From the NCBI GenBank assembly GCA_963931925.1, contig OZ007569.1, positions 74,100,400 to 74,164,399 of the forward strand: a DNA stretch of 64,000 bases. The letters are read 5' to 3'. The notes below the pieces were generated by a model. It searched no databases, was not told the origin of the DNA, and saw only the letters and a program-made list of their open reading frames with translations. Within the stretch, counting starts at the first letter, position 1. Every line of letters starts with the position of its first letter. This stretch comes from Onchidella celtica (lineage: Eukaryota; Mollusca; Gastropoda; Systellommatophora; Onchidiidae). Of this stretch, positions 1-9,946 are shown in pieces. A program made the translations under genes and the position numbers.

Positions 1-398
1 TCCACTTTCTTCTTCTCCCTGGTGTCCCCAACATGACCCATCTGTTTCTGGTGCCAACTTTTCAATTTCTCAGCATCTACAACAATAGCAGCTCCAGGAT
101 CCATCCTCTGTATAAAATTATCATCTTGGTGGAAGACAACTTTGGCCATGATCTGATGTTTCTTGTATTCTACTTTATAGGTTGGCATTGGGGTTTGGGA
201 CTTTGTATCTATATCTAGGGAACAGTCAAGTGATCTCCTGTCTGCTAGCTCAGTGTCTGAGCAGATACTCTCCTCTTCATCTAATCTGGCATGAGGTATT
301 TCTATTGCCTCATAGGCTGCCTTGAAGTTGAGGTAAATTCGGAAGGATGTCACACAGCATTGGAAAAAGAGGGTCAAAGTCAGCAGCCAAGTAGCTAT
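1..398 (-). CDS. TMEM179-like exon 6 (TM4 and cytoplasmic tail, incomplete)
   Basis: The acceptor is TTGTACATTTCACAG|ATA. The frame stays open for 398 nt to the window edge. It begins with TM4 (IATWLLTLTLFFQCCVTSFR), then a hydrophilic tail with an acidic stretch (LDEEESICSDTELADRRS) and a Lys-rich end at the edge. The tail is already longer than in vertebrate TMEM179 and its stop codon is not in the window. Confidence 0.8.
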   Translation of the reverse strand, partial: MATWLLTLTLFFQCCVTSFRIYLNFKAAYEAIEIPHARLDEEESICSDTELADRRSLDCSLDIDTKSQTPMPTYKVEYKKHQIMAKVVFHQDDNFIQRMDPGAAIVVDAEKLKSWHQKQMGHVGDTREKKKV

Positions 399-3300
399 CT
401 GTGAAATGTACAAGAGTACAGGTCAGATATTTCCCTTTTAGATATTTGTTAAAGTAAAACATGCTAAAAACACAGTGCATTAATGAAAATCATATGCTTA
501 AGATTCTAAAAAAGTGTTACGGAGAAACTTCCAGTGGAGCTGGCATGTAAAGTACATTCATGTAGTCTGTGACATGTTTTGAATGATTGTGAGCTAATAC
601 AATGCAGAGTGAAGACTTAAAACAAATAGTATAAGGAAACTCTGCGAAACTTAAGAAAGTAAAATCACCTAGAAATGTTAATGTTTGCCCTTCGGTGCCC
701 GATTCAATTCAGAAAAGAGAATAACCAGATTTCATTTTAATTTGGTTGATTTATAAAAGATGCGGGTTGCAGACAAATGAGACAATGTAAGCCAAAAGTA
801 TGTTTTTTCTGTGGTGTCCTCAGATGATCTCATATTTATTTTATTTATATATTTTCGAGCCTCCATGCTTTTGGCGGACGGACGTGCTTTGGTGCTGCTA
901 ACGAAGCAAGAACTTGCAGCTAAGTAAACTGTTTCATTTCGTTCCTGTTGAAGTCTTTTATTGTTCGTTTGTTTTTGTTTTTTCACTTGAAAAAGGCGAA
1001 AGCCGAAAATTTTGTGTATTTTCTGTCTTCTCTTTAGTTTGCTTTGTATTGTTTGGGTTTTATTTCTCACGCGGGGTTTTGCAACATACAACCTTTTCTT
1101 TTTGCCCAATTTTGACTTTGCTTATAGCCCTGCTGCGACCCCACAGTTTTTCTGTGGTTTTTATGATATTTCATATTTATAATGTGTTCAGCACTTATCA
1201 GCAGAGTCGCTTGTCTGGTCAAAGAAAGATTTTACAACATAAAGGTCGTTTGTTGTATTTCCCTTCCCCCAAGATTTGTTGCTTATTGTCCAATTCCATT
1301 CTTACTTTTGGGTTTAGCATGAGTGGAGCTTAAACTTACCTCTGCCATCACCGAATACGTGTAAAATGTTGATCTGTTGCTAGTGCTCCATGTCAACTTC
1401 TCAAAGTCTCCACATTTCATCCTGAGGAGAAGTATACAGTAAACAGTGTCAGGGCAATGACTGCTCATGAAACATTTCCCAACGACTTTGTTTCAGAAAG
1501 AACAAACTGAGAACGCAGAATTGGAAAGACTAAGATTTTATGGGGCTTTACACCATTTCTCAGCCCTTTCCAGGCCCAGTTTTACACCAAGAAGTTGCTA
1601 AATCATATGGCATTAAGGAACAGAAATGGTTTCAACAATCACTGTATATATATATGCAATTCAGACTACCCTGCCATGAGGGATCTACAACACCATACTG
1701 TTGGCTATATCTCCACACTGCACTGCTCTCAAGCTTTAACACATGTGGGGGAGATCAGGTTTGTATGACCCGACAGCAACTTCAAATGGCTGTAACTCAG
1801 TTAAAAATTGCTTCCAGGACTTGAAATTTCGCGATTTTCCCAAAAATTTATTTTACCATGGACCTACAAAATATCAATAAATTCAAAATCTCAGTCCCTA
1901 TTGACCACAGTTTAGCCATAAGCTGGATTAGGTAAGGTTGGTTTTTGGTCTCAAATGTTTAATCTGAAGAATGATTTTACCAGCTACGGTAGCAAAGATG
2001 GGACTGCTTCATATGTAACTTAAGACTTTTTTCAACTTGAAAGCTGTTAATGTGAAGACACCCATTAATCCATTCTTGAGCTAAAACCCTTTTGATGAAA
2101 TGATAATCACTCATTAGAAGATAAAACAGAAAGAGAGAGAGAGCAATTAATGACTGTATAGGGGTAAGCCACCTTGATCTGCCATCAGGAAAATAGTTGT
2201 TGAGGATAATGTTGTGACACCAGTAGTTGAAGCCAATGGTGATCTTGAAGCTGGACACAATGATGCAACCCAGCAGGATGACATGGAACAGTAGTAGTGG
2301 AAGCTGGAGCTTGACTTCAGAGCTGTGGGGAACAGTCAAAACATGCATGAGTACAACAAATCACTGGGAAATTGTAACTGATACAAACAAGGGGAAATTC
2401 GTAAAGCGTTCTTCCACAAATGACCTATTTGCAAAAAAAAGAAAGACTGGAAATTGCACAACTATAACATAATGAGATAAAAGTGTCCTGTTTTTCCTGA
2501 AATTGTGACATAACACATCACCACCAGCCACAACACACATAGATCCATACATACATCAGACAACACACAGAACAGTTTTTAAAAAAGATTTAAAAAAAAT
2601 CTGAAGATCAGGAAATTTCTGGAGGATTCTCACCCCTGGCCATACAGAGAAATATGAAACTCCCCAACTTTTTATAGATTTTTTTCCCTTTATTATACTT
2701 TATATATAAAAAAAATTCCTGATGAAGGTTTACACACCAAAAGCTTGACTTATCTTCCCTTTTCATTTGCATTTTGTGAAAGCATTTTGGCAATATTTCT
2801 TATGTGAGGCTTTGCTACCTACAGCCTTTTCTTTTTGCCATATTTTGACTCATACAGAAAAAAACAACAGAATCAAACTGTAGACAAATCCAATCACTCA
2901 CTGTTCCAGTCCACTGACTTTCTGGCTGTGGATGAAGAACCAGATGAAGAAAAGGCTGGTGATGGCAACCACAACACTGACAAAGGTGCAGTAGCTACAT
3001 TCAGTCTGAGACCCATATTTGGTACGTGACATGTCAATGCTCACTGTTTGGTTCTTGCTGATCCTGTAGGGCAAGTCAAAAAACGTTGGAAAATGTAGCA
3101 TCGGTATGCTATAGATCAGGCATGGGCCAGATTCTAGCCACCCCCGAGATTGATTGAAAATTACTTTACACTTTGGTCACTGAGCTGTAACCACCCCCCC
3201 CCCCCTCAAAAAATTCATTACATCATTTGTAAGTCACTCATTATAACTTACCTGTCATTTCTCTCTCATTTCATCCTCTTCCCTGTGTAACACCACATTC

Positions 3301-6300
3301 ACTCAATAATACAATTACTAGCTTGTGTATGCAAATTATGTCATTTACAGAAGGGCTTTCATATGGCGTGAGGGTATCCAGCCCTGGGCTTTCATATGGC
3401 GTGAGGGTATCCAGCCCTGGGCTTTCATATGGCGTGAGGGTATCCAGCCCTGGGCTTTCATATGGCGTGAGGGTATCCAGCCCTGGGCTTTCATATGGCG
3501 TGAGGGTATCCAGCCCTGGGCTTTCATATGGCGTGAGGGTATCCAGCCCTGGGCTTTCATATGGCGTGAGGGTATCCAGCCCTGGGCTTTCATATGGCGT
3601 GAGGGTATCCAGCCCTGGGCTTTCATATGGCGTGAGGGTATCCAGCCCTGGGCTTTCATATGGCGTGAGGGTATCCAGCCCTGGGCTTTCATATGGCGTG
3701 AGGGTATCCAGCCCTGGGCTTTCATATGGCGTGATGGTATCCAGCCCTGGGCTTTCATATGGCGTGAGGGTATCCAGCCCTGGGCTTTCATATGGCGTGA
3801 GGGTATCCAGCCCTGGGCTTTCATATGGCGTGAGGGTATCCAGCCCTGGGCTTTCATATGGCGTGAGGGTATCCAGCCCTGGGCTTTCATATGGCGTGAG
3901 GGTATCCAGCCCTGGGCTTTCATATGGCGTGAGGGTATCCAGCCCTGGGCTTTCATATGGCGTGAGGGTATCCAGCCCTGGGCTTTCATATGGCGTGAGG
4001 GTATCCAGCCCTGGGCTTTCATATGGCGTGAGGGTATCCAGCCCTGGGCTTTCATATGGCGTGAGGGTATCCAGCCCTGGGCTTTCATATGGCGTGAGGG
4101 TATCCAGCCCTTTGCATCTTCCCTACTTTCAGGTCTGGGCATGTTCTACATGGTGATGTATATAAAAGGCCTATTTTAGATCCTGCCTAAAACTTTACAC
4201 AACAACAACAACAAAACACCATTGTGTCATTATATCCCTTTCATTTCACTTTTATCTGATCTTACCTGTAGGCATCTGAGGGCTGAAAGCTAGCCCAAAG
4301 TGAGAAAATGAAAAAAAAATGTGAGAGGCGCAAAGTGGCCATTGTAGTGCCGATGCGCCATTAAAACCCCAACTCAAATGCAAATTTACTATATCCTTCA
4401 GACATCAATGGGAAAGAACCCCTAGGATGATACTTCTGTGCGCAAAGGAAAGTACAGATTCTCAAATCTGAAGGTTACTATTGTTATTGCTATTGGGACA
4501 GGATTTCTCAGGGTGATAACAATTACTGCATATCTTAGCAACTGACAGCATTCAAATGCAACATTTAAGATGAATGACTGCTCGTGTCTGCCACTGTATG
4601 ACCATGTTCAAGAATCATAGCACATATAATATGAATGGTACGTGACAGTACCTGTACTCAAATGAGTTCTTTGAGAAAGATGATTGATAGCAGACTGATA
4701 TTTACCATTTTCATGGAATTTAAAGAGCTGGGGTTGCTGTGGTAGACAAAATTGTCCCATTGGGTTAAGATTATAATACGAGCTAATAGTTTTGTACCGA
4801 TTGATGTCTGGGAATACTGAAAAGTCAAACTGCATGTGCTTGCCCTCAGTAGGGCCAAATGACCCCACCAAAGCACTTCTCCTCCCCTCCCCCCCCCAAA
4901 GTTTTATTTAAACGCTTCCTTTAAGGAAAGGTGGCTGAAAAGGATGCAATGCAAATCTTTAAGGTCAGACAAAATGTGGCAAAATGAAAAAAAGTTGTGT
5001 AACTTTCTTTTTGTCACATTTTGTCTTTGCTTCAAGCCTTGCTGCGACCCTGTAAAATTTTCTGTGGTTTGCATAATAATTCATCAAATTATTAAGGTGC
5101 AATTTTAAAGAAGAATGATAATAACAGGTTGGTATCAATCATTCTTATGGAATGTTGGGAAAGGCTTGGCGGCAAAAATGATGATGAAGTGCAGATAACT
5201 ACCGCTGAATTTCACTGTTTGAGAAAGATGCCTGGCGATGATAATTCACCTCAGTAAGGCAATCTACTAGATTGATGCTATCTATATATTGAAGTTCCAT
5301 GCCATGTAAGTTCATGTGTTATGTCTGTCACTGAGTTGACATGAATTAATATGTAAAAGATATATATCACATATGTGCTTTAAACCTTCTATGAAAATGA
5401 ATTTCCCTCTTAAATTCATAAAGTGATTCTTATCTTATCATATTTGTTGGTTTCATGAGCAATTTTGTTAAATGTCATATAGTTTTTCTGTTATGTTGTA
5501 TGACAAAAAGGGGAGAAATTTATGTCGACAGCACCACAAAATTGTCAAAACTGAACTTCTTGCAACACCAATTTTGGCGGTTTGACTCTTTGTCATACAG
5601 ATAAGTTAAGCGTTCGCCTTTTTGTTGCACAGCCATTGTTATCTATTTGTCCCATGAAACCAACGATATTTACATGTACCTACCACCGTAAGCCAATGCT
5701 AGAGTAGAGTACACATTCGCCATCAAAGTCAGCAGTCATGTTAGCCAGGGGTAGGAAGACCATCCCAGACAGGATCAGAGCCATTAAACACAGCAAACCC
5801 TGCACCACCAACAGGCGCTCCAGCACCTTCAACTTCAGCTTTTGTAGACAATGAACTCCATGCTGGAAATAACACACAATATGTACAAGAGGGAACAACA
5901 TGAACAACATTTTGGGCTATTTGCTTATCCCTTAGAAGACAATAGGGCTGATGATTGTCCCACAGTGAAAAAGTTCTGATTAGTCATGCCATGGTCTTGT
6001 CGCCAGTCGGAATGCTTGTTTCATAAAATCTACGGATCTGTTCATATGGCAAATCTTCCCACTGTTGGTAATGGGTCATCGTATGTTGTCTTATGAACCC
6101 CCGTCTTTCTAGATGGGGTAACATCTAAATACCCATGACTCCAAAGGGCTAACTGAGGTACTTTGACTCTGCCATAAAAATAAGATACAAAGACCAAAGG
6201 AATGAAGTATTTAATTTGAAATAATTCATACCAGACCTACTAATAAATGAACACTCAATTTGGGACACTTCATGGAATACGTGTTATATACTTTGAGTTC

Positions 6301-7817
6301 GAGCTTGAAGAATACACACTAAGCCAGGAAAAAGCAAGATGACAGATAGACTATTTGACAGAACAATAGGACAGAAGGAGATCCTACCACAAGCAGCCAC
6401 CAATCACTCACTGGACTATTTATATCCATGCCAAATAAAGGCAAACTGAAACTGTCAGTTGTAATTTTCACAGAAAGGAGAAAATAGATACAATACACTG
6501 TAATATGCTTCACAAATCACACAATACACTTTATGTATATGAGTGTATAATGTGCATACTAGCATCACTCAGATTCACTGTCTTGCACTTTACTGGACCG
6601 GCTATCATCCTCAAACCTGACAGGAATTTCTTTTTTGTAAAAAAAATAAACTATTTATCTATCCTTCCCACCACCCTGAATACAGAACAATCCTCTAAAA
6701 TAAGGAACAGTTGGCAAGCCTGCTATATGGAGCTGCACAAATCCAATGATAATGTTCCCATTGGTGGCAATTCCTAGATGTTTCACTGCCCTGCATGAAC
6801 TGTGAAAATGAGGTATATCACGGATGAGCACCTGTCCAGTTCTGCACTCATATACAGCATGCAGGGCAATACATGACACATGACCTTTAGCTTGTAAAGA
6901 GGCAATAGACATTTTAAAATGGCACAGCCTGGTTTGAGTGGACATGAAAATGCTGATCTTGCTTCCTCAAAAATGCTTTATTCAAGGCATGGGAACTATT
7001 GACAAAAAATTCCGTGAACGTTTGATACAACACATCACCAGCAACCACACTACACACAGGTTTCCCTAAACATGGACAACACACAGAACAGTATTTATTA
7101 ATAATAGTAATACTTTCAATTTTGAACGATTATAAATTAGAATTGAAAAAAAAAAAAGGAGAAAAAGGAGATGGTGAAAAAAAAACAACTTCAAAACATC
7201 CAGAAATTAGGAAATATCCGGAGAATTCCCACCCCTGTTTATTCCATTTCTATTTACCTGACATTCAAGAAACTGGATGTGACATGTGAATTATAAAATT
7301 CATCTGGCTACTGAAAATTTAAATGCATGCAAAATCAAAAAACTCATTTCTTCATGAATGTTTTTCTTGTGTGCTGTATTTCACACATTGAATGTGTGTT
7401 TGAACAAAGCAATTTAAAAGGAATGAAGATGGCAACAGAATATATAAAGTACTGCTCACCCAGACAGTGACAGAGTTGTTGACACTTGCACTGTATACTG
7501 GCAGTAACCCCTAACTATGTACAACCATGACTTTGTGTGAAAAACAAATGTGTGTATGTGTGTGTTCTGTCTATGTACAAGATGAACACAGTGTGAGTAA
7601 ACAATGGGGGTTTGTACTGTGTACAGGAGCATGCATGCCTGTAGTTTGCCATCACCCACTCATATGCAGACAGCCCACAGGACAGAGAAAAAAACAAAAA
7701 CAAATAAAGAGATGCTAGAACTGCAGAGGCCAGCAAAAAGGTTGCCTGAGCTCTTCCTTTCTTTACCTTGCTTTCACTACTGAATCCTCTGTGGCTAAAC
7801 CTTCGCCAATCAGCCAT
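1..7817 (-). CDS. TMEM179-like four-pass membrane protein gene (six exons, 3' end beyond window)
   Basis: Six minus-strand exons (7817-7767, 5862-5684, 3063-2902, 2322-2173, 1421-1340, 398-1) join with consistent phases 0, 2, 2, 2, 0 and canonical GT-AG sites, giving at least 340 residues. Four hydrophobic segments lie near residues 34-56, 102-121, 137-162 and 209-230. Resemblance to TMEM179 is seen in the end of TM1 and loop 1 (LPLANMTADFDGECVLYSS, conserved Cys), in GFNYWC after TM3, and in the spacing of the second loop. Potential N-glycosylation sites NMT (58-60), NQT (81-83) and NRS (196-198) all fall in the two outer loops, which supports the topology. Human TMEM179 is about 233 residues, so the hydrophilic C-terminal tail here is clearly longer. 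The function of the family is poorly known. The family call is by eye; the exon model is well supported by phase consistency. Confidence 0.78.
399..1339 (-). other. intron 5 of the TMEM179-like gene
   Basis: No coding signal is seen beyond the flanking exons. Around 1067-1160 lies one copy of a short dispersed repeat (Lys/Phe-like low-complexity frames, core TTTTCTTTTTGCC then CTGCTGCGACCCC) that recurs near 2800, 5000 and 30360. Confidence 0.6.
1340..1421 (-). CDS. TMEM179-like exon 5 (outer loop 2)
   Basis: The acceptor is ATACTTCTCCTCAG|GAT and the donor is a consensus GCAGAG|GTAAGT. The exon is 82 nt and restores phase 0. It encodes residues 182-208, including a Cys and the sequon NRS, corresponding to the second outer loop. 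Without this short exon, exons 4 and 6 do not join in frame, which is strong support for it. Confidence 0.78.
1422..2172 (-). other. intron 4 of the TMEM179-like gene
   Basis: AT-rich intronic sequence with no recognised exon, repeat or RNA gene. Confidence 0.55.
2173..2322 (-). CDS. TMEM179-like exon 4 (TM3, GFNYWC motif)
   Basis: The acceptor is GACTGTTCCCCACAG|CTC and the donor TCAAG|GTGGCT. The exon is 150 nt, phase 2 in and phase 2 out. It encodes residues 132-180 with TM3 (137-162) followed by GFNYWC, the most recognisable family motif. The next exon must supply one base, and the exon at 1421-1340 does so. Confidence 0.82.
2323..2901 (-). other. intron 3 of the TMEM179-like gene
   Basis: It contains a repeat (about 2512-2636) that recurs at about 7022-7237, sharing ACACACAGAACAGT and the end motif GGA(G/T)AATTC/TC-CACCCCTG. 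It also holds a copy of the TTTTCTTTTTGCC repeat near 2800-2852. Confidence 0.5.
2512..2636. repeat. dispersed repeat D, copy 1
   Basis: Similar to 7022-7237: both have an ACACATCACCA...CCAC..ACACACA start, a shared GACAACACACAGAACAGT block and a shared end (AGGAAATxTCxGGAGxATTC, then CACCCCTG). Copy 2 has an A-rich insertion. Family unknown. Confidence 0.55.
2902..3063 (-). CDS. TMEM179-like exon 3 (loop 1 and TM2)
   Basis: The acceptor is GACTTGCCCTACAG|GAT and the donor GAACA|GTGAGT. The exon is 162 nt, phase 2 in and phase 2 out. It encodes residues 78-130: the sequon NQT, two Cys near 99-102, and TM2 (CTFVSVVVAITSLFFIWFFI). The layout matches the TMEM179 family order. Confidence 0.8.
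3064..5683 (-). other. intron 2 of the TMEM179-like gene (carries 33-bp minisatellite)
   Basis: Intronic. It includes a poly-C run at about 3189-3205, the 33-bp tandem array at 3353-4111, and a copy of the TTTTTGTCACATTTTGTC / CTGCGACCC short repeat at about 4990-5085. The rest shows no exon. Confidence 0.6.
3353..4111. repeat. 33-bp minisatellite, 23 copies, almost perfectly homogeneous
   Basis: Twenty-three head-to-tail 33-bp units (759 bp), each containing CATATGGCGTGAGGGTAT. I see one substitution only: G to T at 3735 in the 12th, central copy. Because 33 is a multiple of three, frames without a stop in one unit stay open throughout. Two plus frames (11-residue units GLSYGVRVSSP and AFIWREGIQPW) and one minus frame (MKAQGWIPSRH) are open. 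No start context, splice site or domain argues for translation. Confidence 0.97.
5684..5862 (-). CDS. TMEM179-like exon 2 (TM1 and outer loop start)
   Basis: The acceptor is TTATTTCCAG|CAT and the donor TG|GTAGGT. The exon is 179 nt, begins in phase 0 and leaves two bases. It encodes residues 18-76, including TM1 (34-56) and the loop sequence NMTADFDGEC with a glycosylation sequon and conserved Cys. An alternative donor four bases upstream (CG|GTGGTA) would give the same phase minus one codon; the chosen one yields the expected aromatic residue before the loop continues. Confidence 0.78.
5863..7766 (-). other. intron 1 of the TMEM179-like gene
   Basis: Nothing coding is recognised. It contains dispersed repeat D copy 2 (7022-7237). 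The rest is AT-rich. Confidence 0.55.
7022..7237. repeat. dispersed repeat D, copy 2
   Basis: The counterpart of 2512-2636, same orientation, with extra AT- and A-rich sequence in the middle. Both copies sit in introns of the same gene. Confidence 0.55.
7767..7817 (-). CDS. TMEM179-like exon 1 (start codon)
   Basis: The ATG is at 7817 and 17 codons (MADWRRFSHRGFSSESK) run to a good donor, AAG|GTAAAG. An in-frame TAA lies just upstream of the ATG, which supports this start. The exon ends in phase 0 and joins exon 2 without breaking frame. It supplies a short basic cytoplasmic N-terminus absent from human TMEM179. Its shortness makes it the least certain exon. Confidence 0.65.
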
Positions 7818-8695
7818 CAGTGCTACTTAAAGTACAGATGGGAAAAGGGCACAAAGTAGGGTTAGAGAGAAAAGCAAAGAAAAAGCATGTCTACCAGAAT
7901 CCCCCAGGCAAGTGAAAGGTGAAGGCAGTGAGAGAGAGTATAAATGTTAACCAACAACACTGAGGTTGATGGAGAGGCTGTGTACAGATCCACTAGAATT
8001 GTGGTACATGTATTTTTTTTCTGGCTTCCTAAATGTCACAGGCCAGACACTGTGACAGTTTTAAACATTGCAAAAGAATAAAAACTGATGATCTTTGTTT
8101 GGTTTGCATAGAGAGGAATGTAAGTTTTCCTTCAGCCTTTTGAAGATCTATATTAATTATTCTTTACTCTTGACTACTTTTAAAGAATTTTATTTTCCAT
8201 GTTACTTGTGCTACAACAAAATGCAGATGCCCTGGACTACCCCAATGCTGATATTCCACTGTACCAGTAGAGTTCAGGTTTGCTCCTCAAGGATTACCTC
8301 CAGTCCAAGCTAATGAACTTTTGTCATTTGTAATAAACAGGTTTTCATCCTCATGTGTTGGTAAGAGATTTAAGCACGTTTTGTATGGTTTTATCTCTTG
8401 CATGCTTTTAGTACTTAATACATGTATATTTAGTAGTGTACAAAGAGTTTTGGATCACCCTGAAACTACCTAACACACAAACTTCAAAATAACACTGCCT
8501 ATATATATCATAAGTGCAAAAATATCAAGAAAACAGGATTTAAGTGTTTCCTGTGTTTTGAAGTAGATACACTCACACTGTACAAGTATGGTGTATAGAT
8601 GAACATCTATATACGCTACAGCCATAAGAAAGTAGACATGCTGAGATTGCAGGTGTAGAACATGAAATTTAAACATAAGCAAAGGCAAAACAAAC
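7818..8695. other. gap between TMEM179-like exon 1 and the hypothetical exon
   Basis: Presumably 5' UTR or promoter of the TMEM179-like gene and/or intron of the upstream minus-strand gene. No TATA box, repeat or RNA gene could be identified with confidence. Confidence 0.4.
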
Positions 8696-9889
8696 CTGAT
8701 CTCTGCAGTGCCAGCGACATCTGATGATCTTACAAATGCAGAAACATAAGTGTGACACACAGCCATGCCACCATACAGACAGCATTTTTCTCCTAGTACT
8801 GGTCACGCTTTTTTTGGGAGTGCGGAACAGCAGGACGTTGTCCCCATCGAACCTGGAGTGGCCGCTGCTCTCTTGCCTCCGGAAATCTTTAACGCTACGG
8901 TTGACACTGGCACTGAAGGTGTAGGAACTCAGACTGCCATCTTCCTGCAGGGATGAGGCATGATGAGCACGGCCGTAGTTGTGATGCTTTTTGTGATGCC
9001 CTGGTGACCAAGCATGAGATGTGGGAGAACTTGCATTTTCTCTCTCTTCCATGATTAACAACGATTCACTTTCAGATTCCGATGCATCCTCTTCTGGCAA
9101 AGTCAAAGATTTTGCACGCTTTTTGTATTTATACCGCCGGTTGTGACTAGGAGATTTACGTGGGGGTGATGGAATGTCTCCCAGGCTCGTGCTTTCTGAG
9201 GTTAAAATAACACCGTGATCAATCTGTGGGATGTTTTGCTGTATAGGTAATGATCTTCTGTGCTGGATATACCTGCGACGTCCATCTCGATTTGATGGCT
9301 GGACAGAGGAAAGATGCATATCCCCCCATTTCGTTTCATCAATAGGAAATAATGGTTCATTTGATGCCCGCCGTTTTGATGCAATCTGTGGAGGTTTGGG
9401 AAGCTTAATGAGATTCTCTCCTATGTTAGAATTGCCGATGCCGTTTTCTGAAGAGGGATGGGTGTCCTTGCCTCTGGCTTCATTTATTGTAAAAAACATA
9501 TTATCTTCCATTGATGAGCTTGACGTGTCCGGCTCTGGTGAGCCTGGGGACAGATCTGACATGCCACTATTACCTTGTATTGGTGATGTGACTGGCTCAG
9601 GGGAAACATCTCCCCATTTGGTTTCATCAATGACAAAAAGCACATCACCCTCATTTTGTGAGACGTCATTTGGCAGAGATGTTGACAACCTGGCTTGTTT
9701 CTGTACCTCATCATTGTGACCATGTCCAAGTTGTGCAGATCTGACAGGAGCAAGAGATGTATCACTCCAGTTTTCACCTCCTGCTGAGATTACCTCATCA
9801 CTGCGGTATTTCCTGAGAGTGGCCATGGGAATTGAATCCCCTTTCTCCCTATTTGGGTGGCCACTGTGGGGCCAATGGCGTCTGTCCAT
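8696..9889 (-). CDS. hypothetical Ser/Glu-rich protein exon with ETKWGD repeats
   Basis: An open frame of 398 codons lies within an exon that appears to run from an acceptor (CTTCTTCACAG|ATAC, exon start 9946) to a donor (GATCAG|GTTTGT, exon end 8696). The protein is hydrophilic and Ser-, Glu- and basic-rich, probably disordered, with no membrane segment. It has an imperfect repeat: VISAGGENWSD, FVIDETKWGDVSPEP, FTINEARGKDTHPSS and FPIDETKWGDMHLSS. Acidic SESESES and basic RRYKYKKR tracts follow, then a Cys/His/Trp-rich end (CVSHLCFCICKIIRCRWHC). The first ATG of this frame is at 9889; ATG 9826 is an alternative. I do not recognise the family. Its repeats and splice sites argue that it is real. 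Upstream and downstream exons are not identified. Confidence 0.55.
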
Positions 9890-9946
9890 TTGAGCAATAT
9901 GTAGTCAACCACCACAGTCTGCAGTTCAGTACTGGCCATTGAGTAT

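Noticed and set aside
3353..4111. 33-bp array as a CRISPR array or as a repeat protein gene
   Set aside because: There are no spacers, since the units are contiguous, and the genome is eukaryotic. The open frames follow automatically from a period divisible by three, with no start context or splice support.
7515..7766. Extension of TMEM179-like exon 1 beyond residue 17
   Set aside because: The frame continues, but a consensus donor at 7767/7766 and perfect phase agreement with exon 2 favour splicing there.
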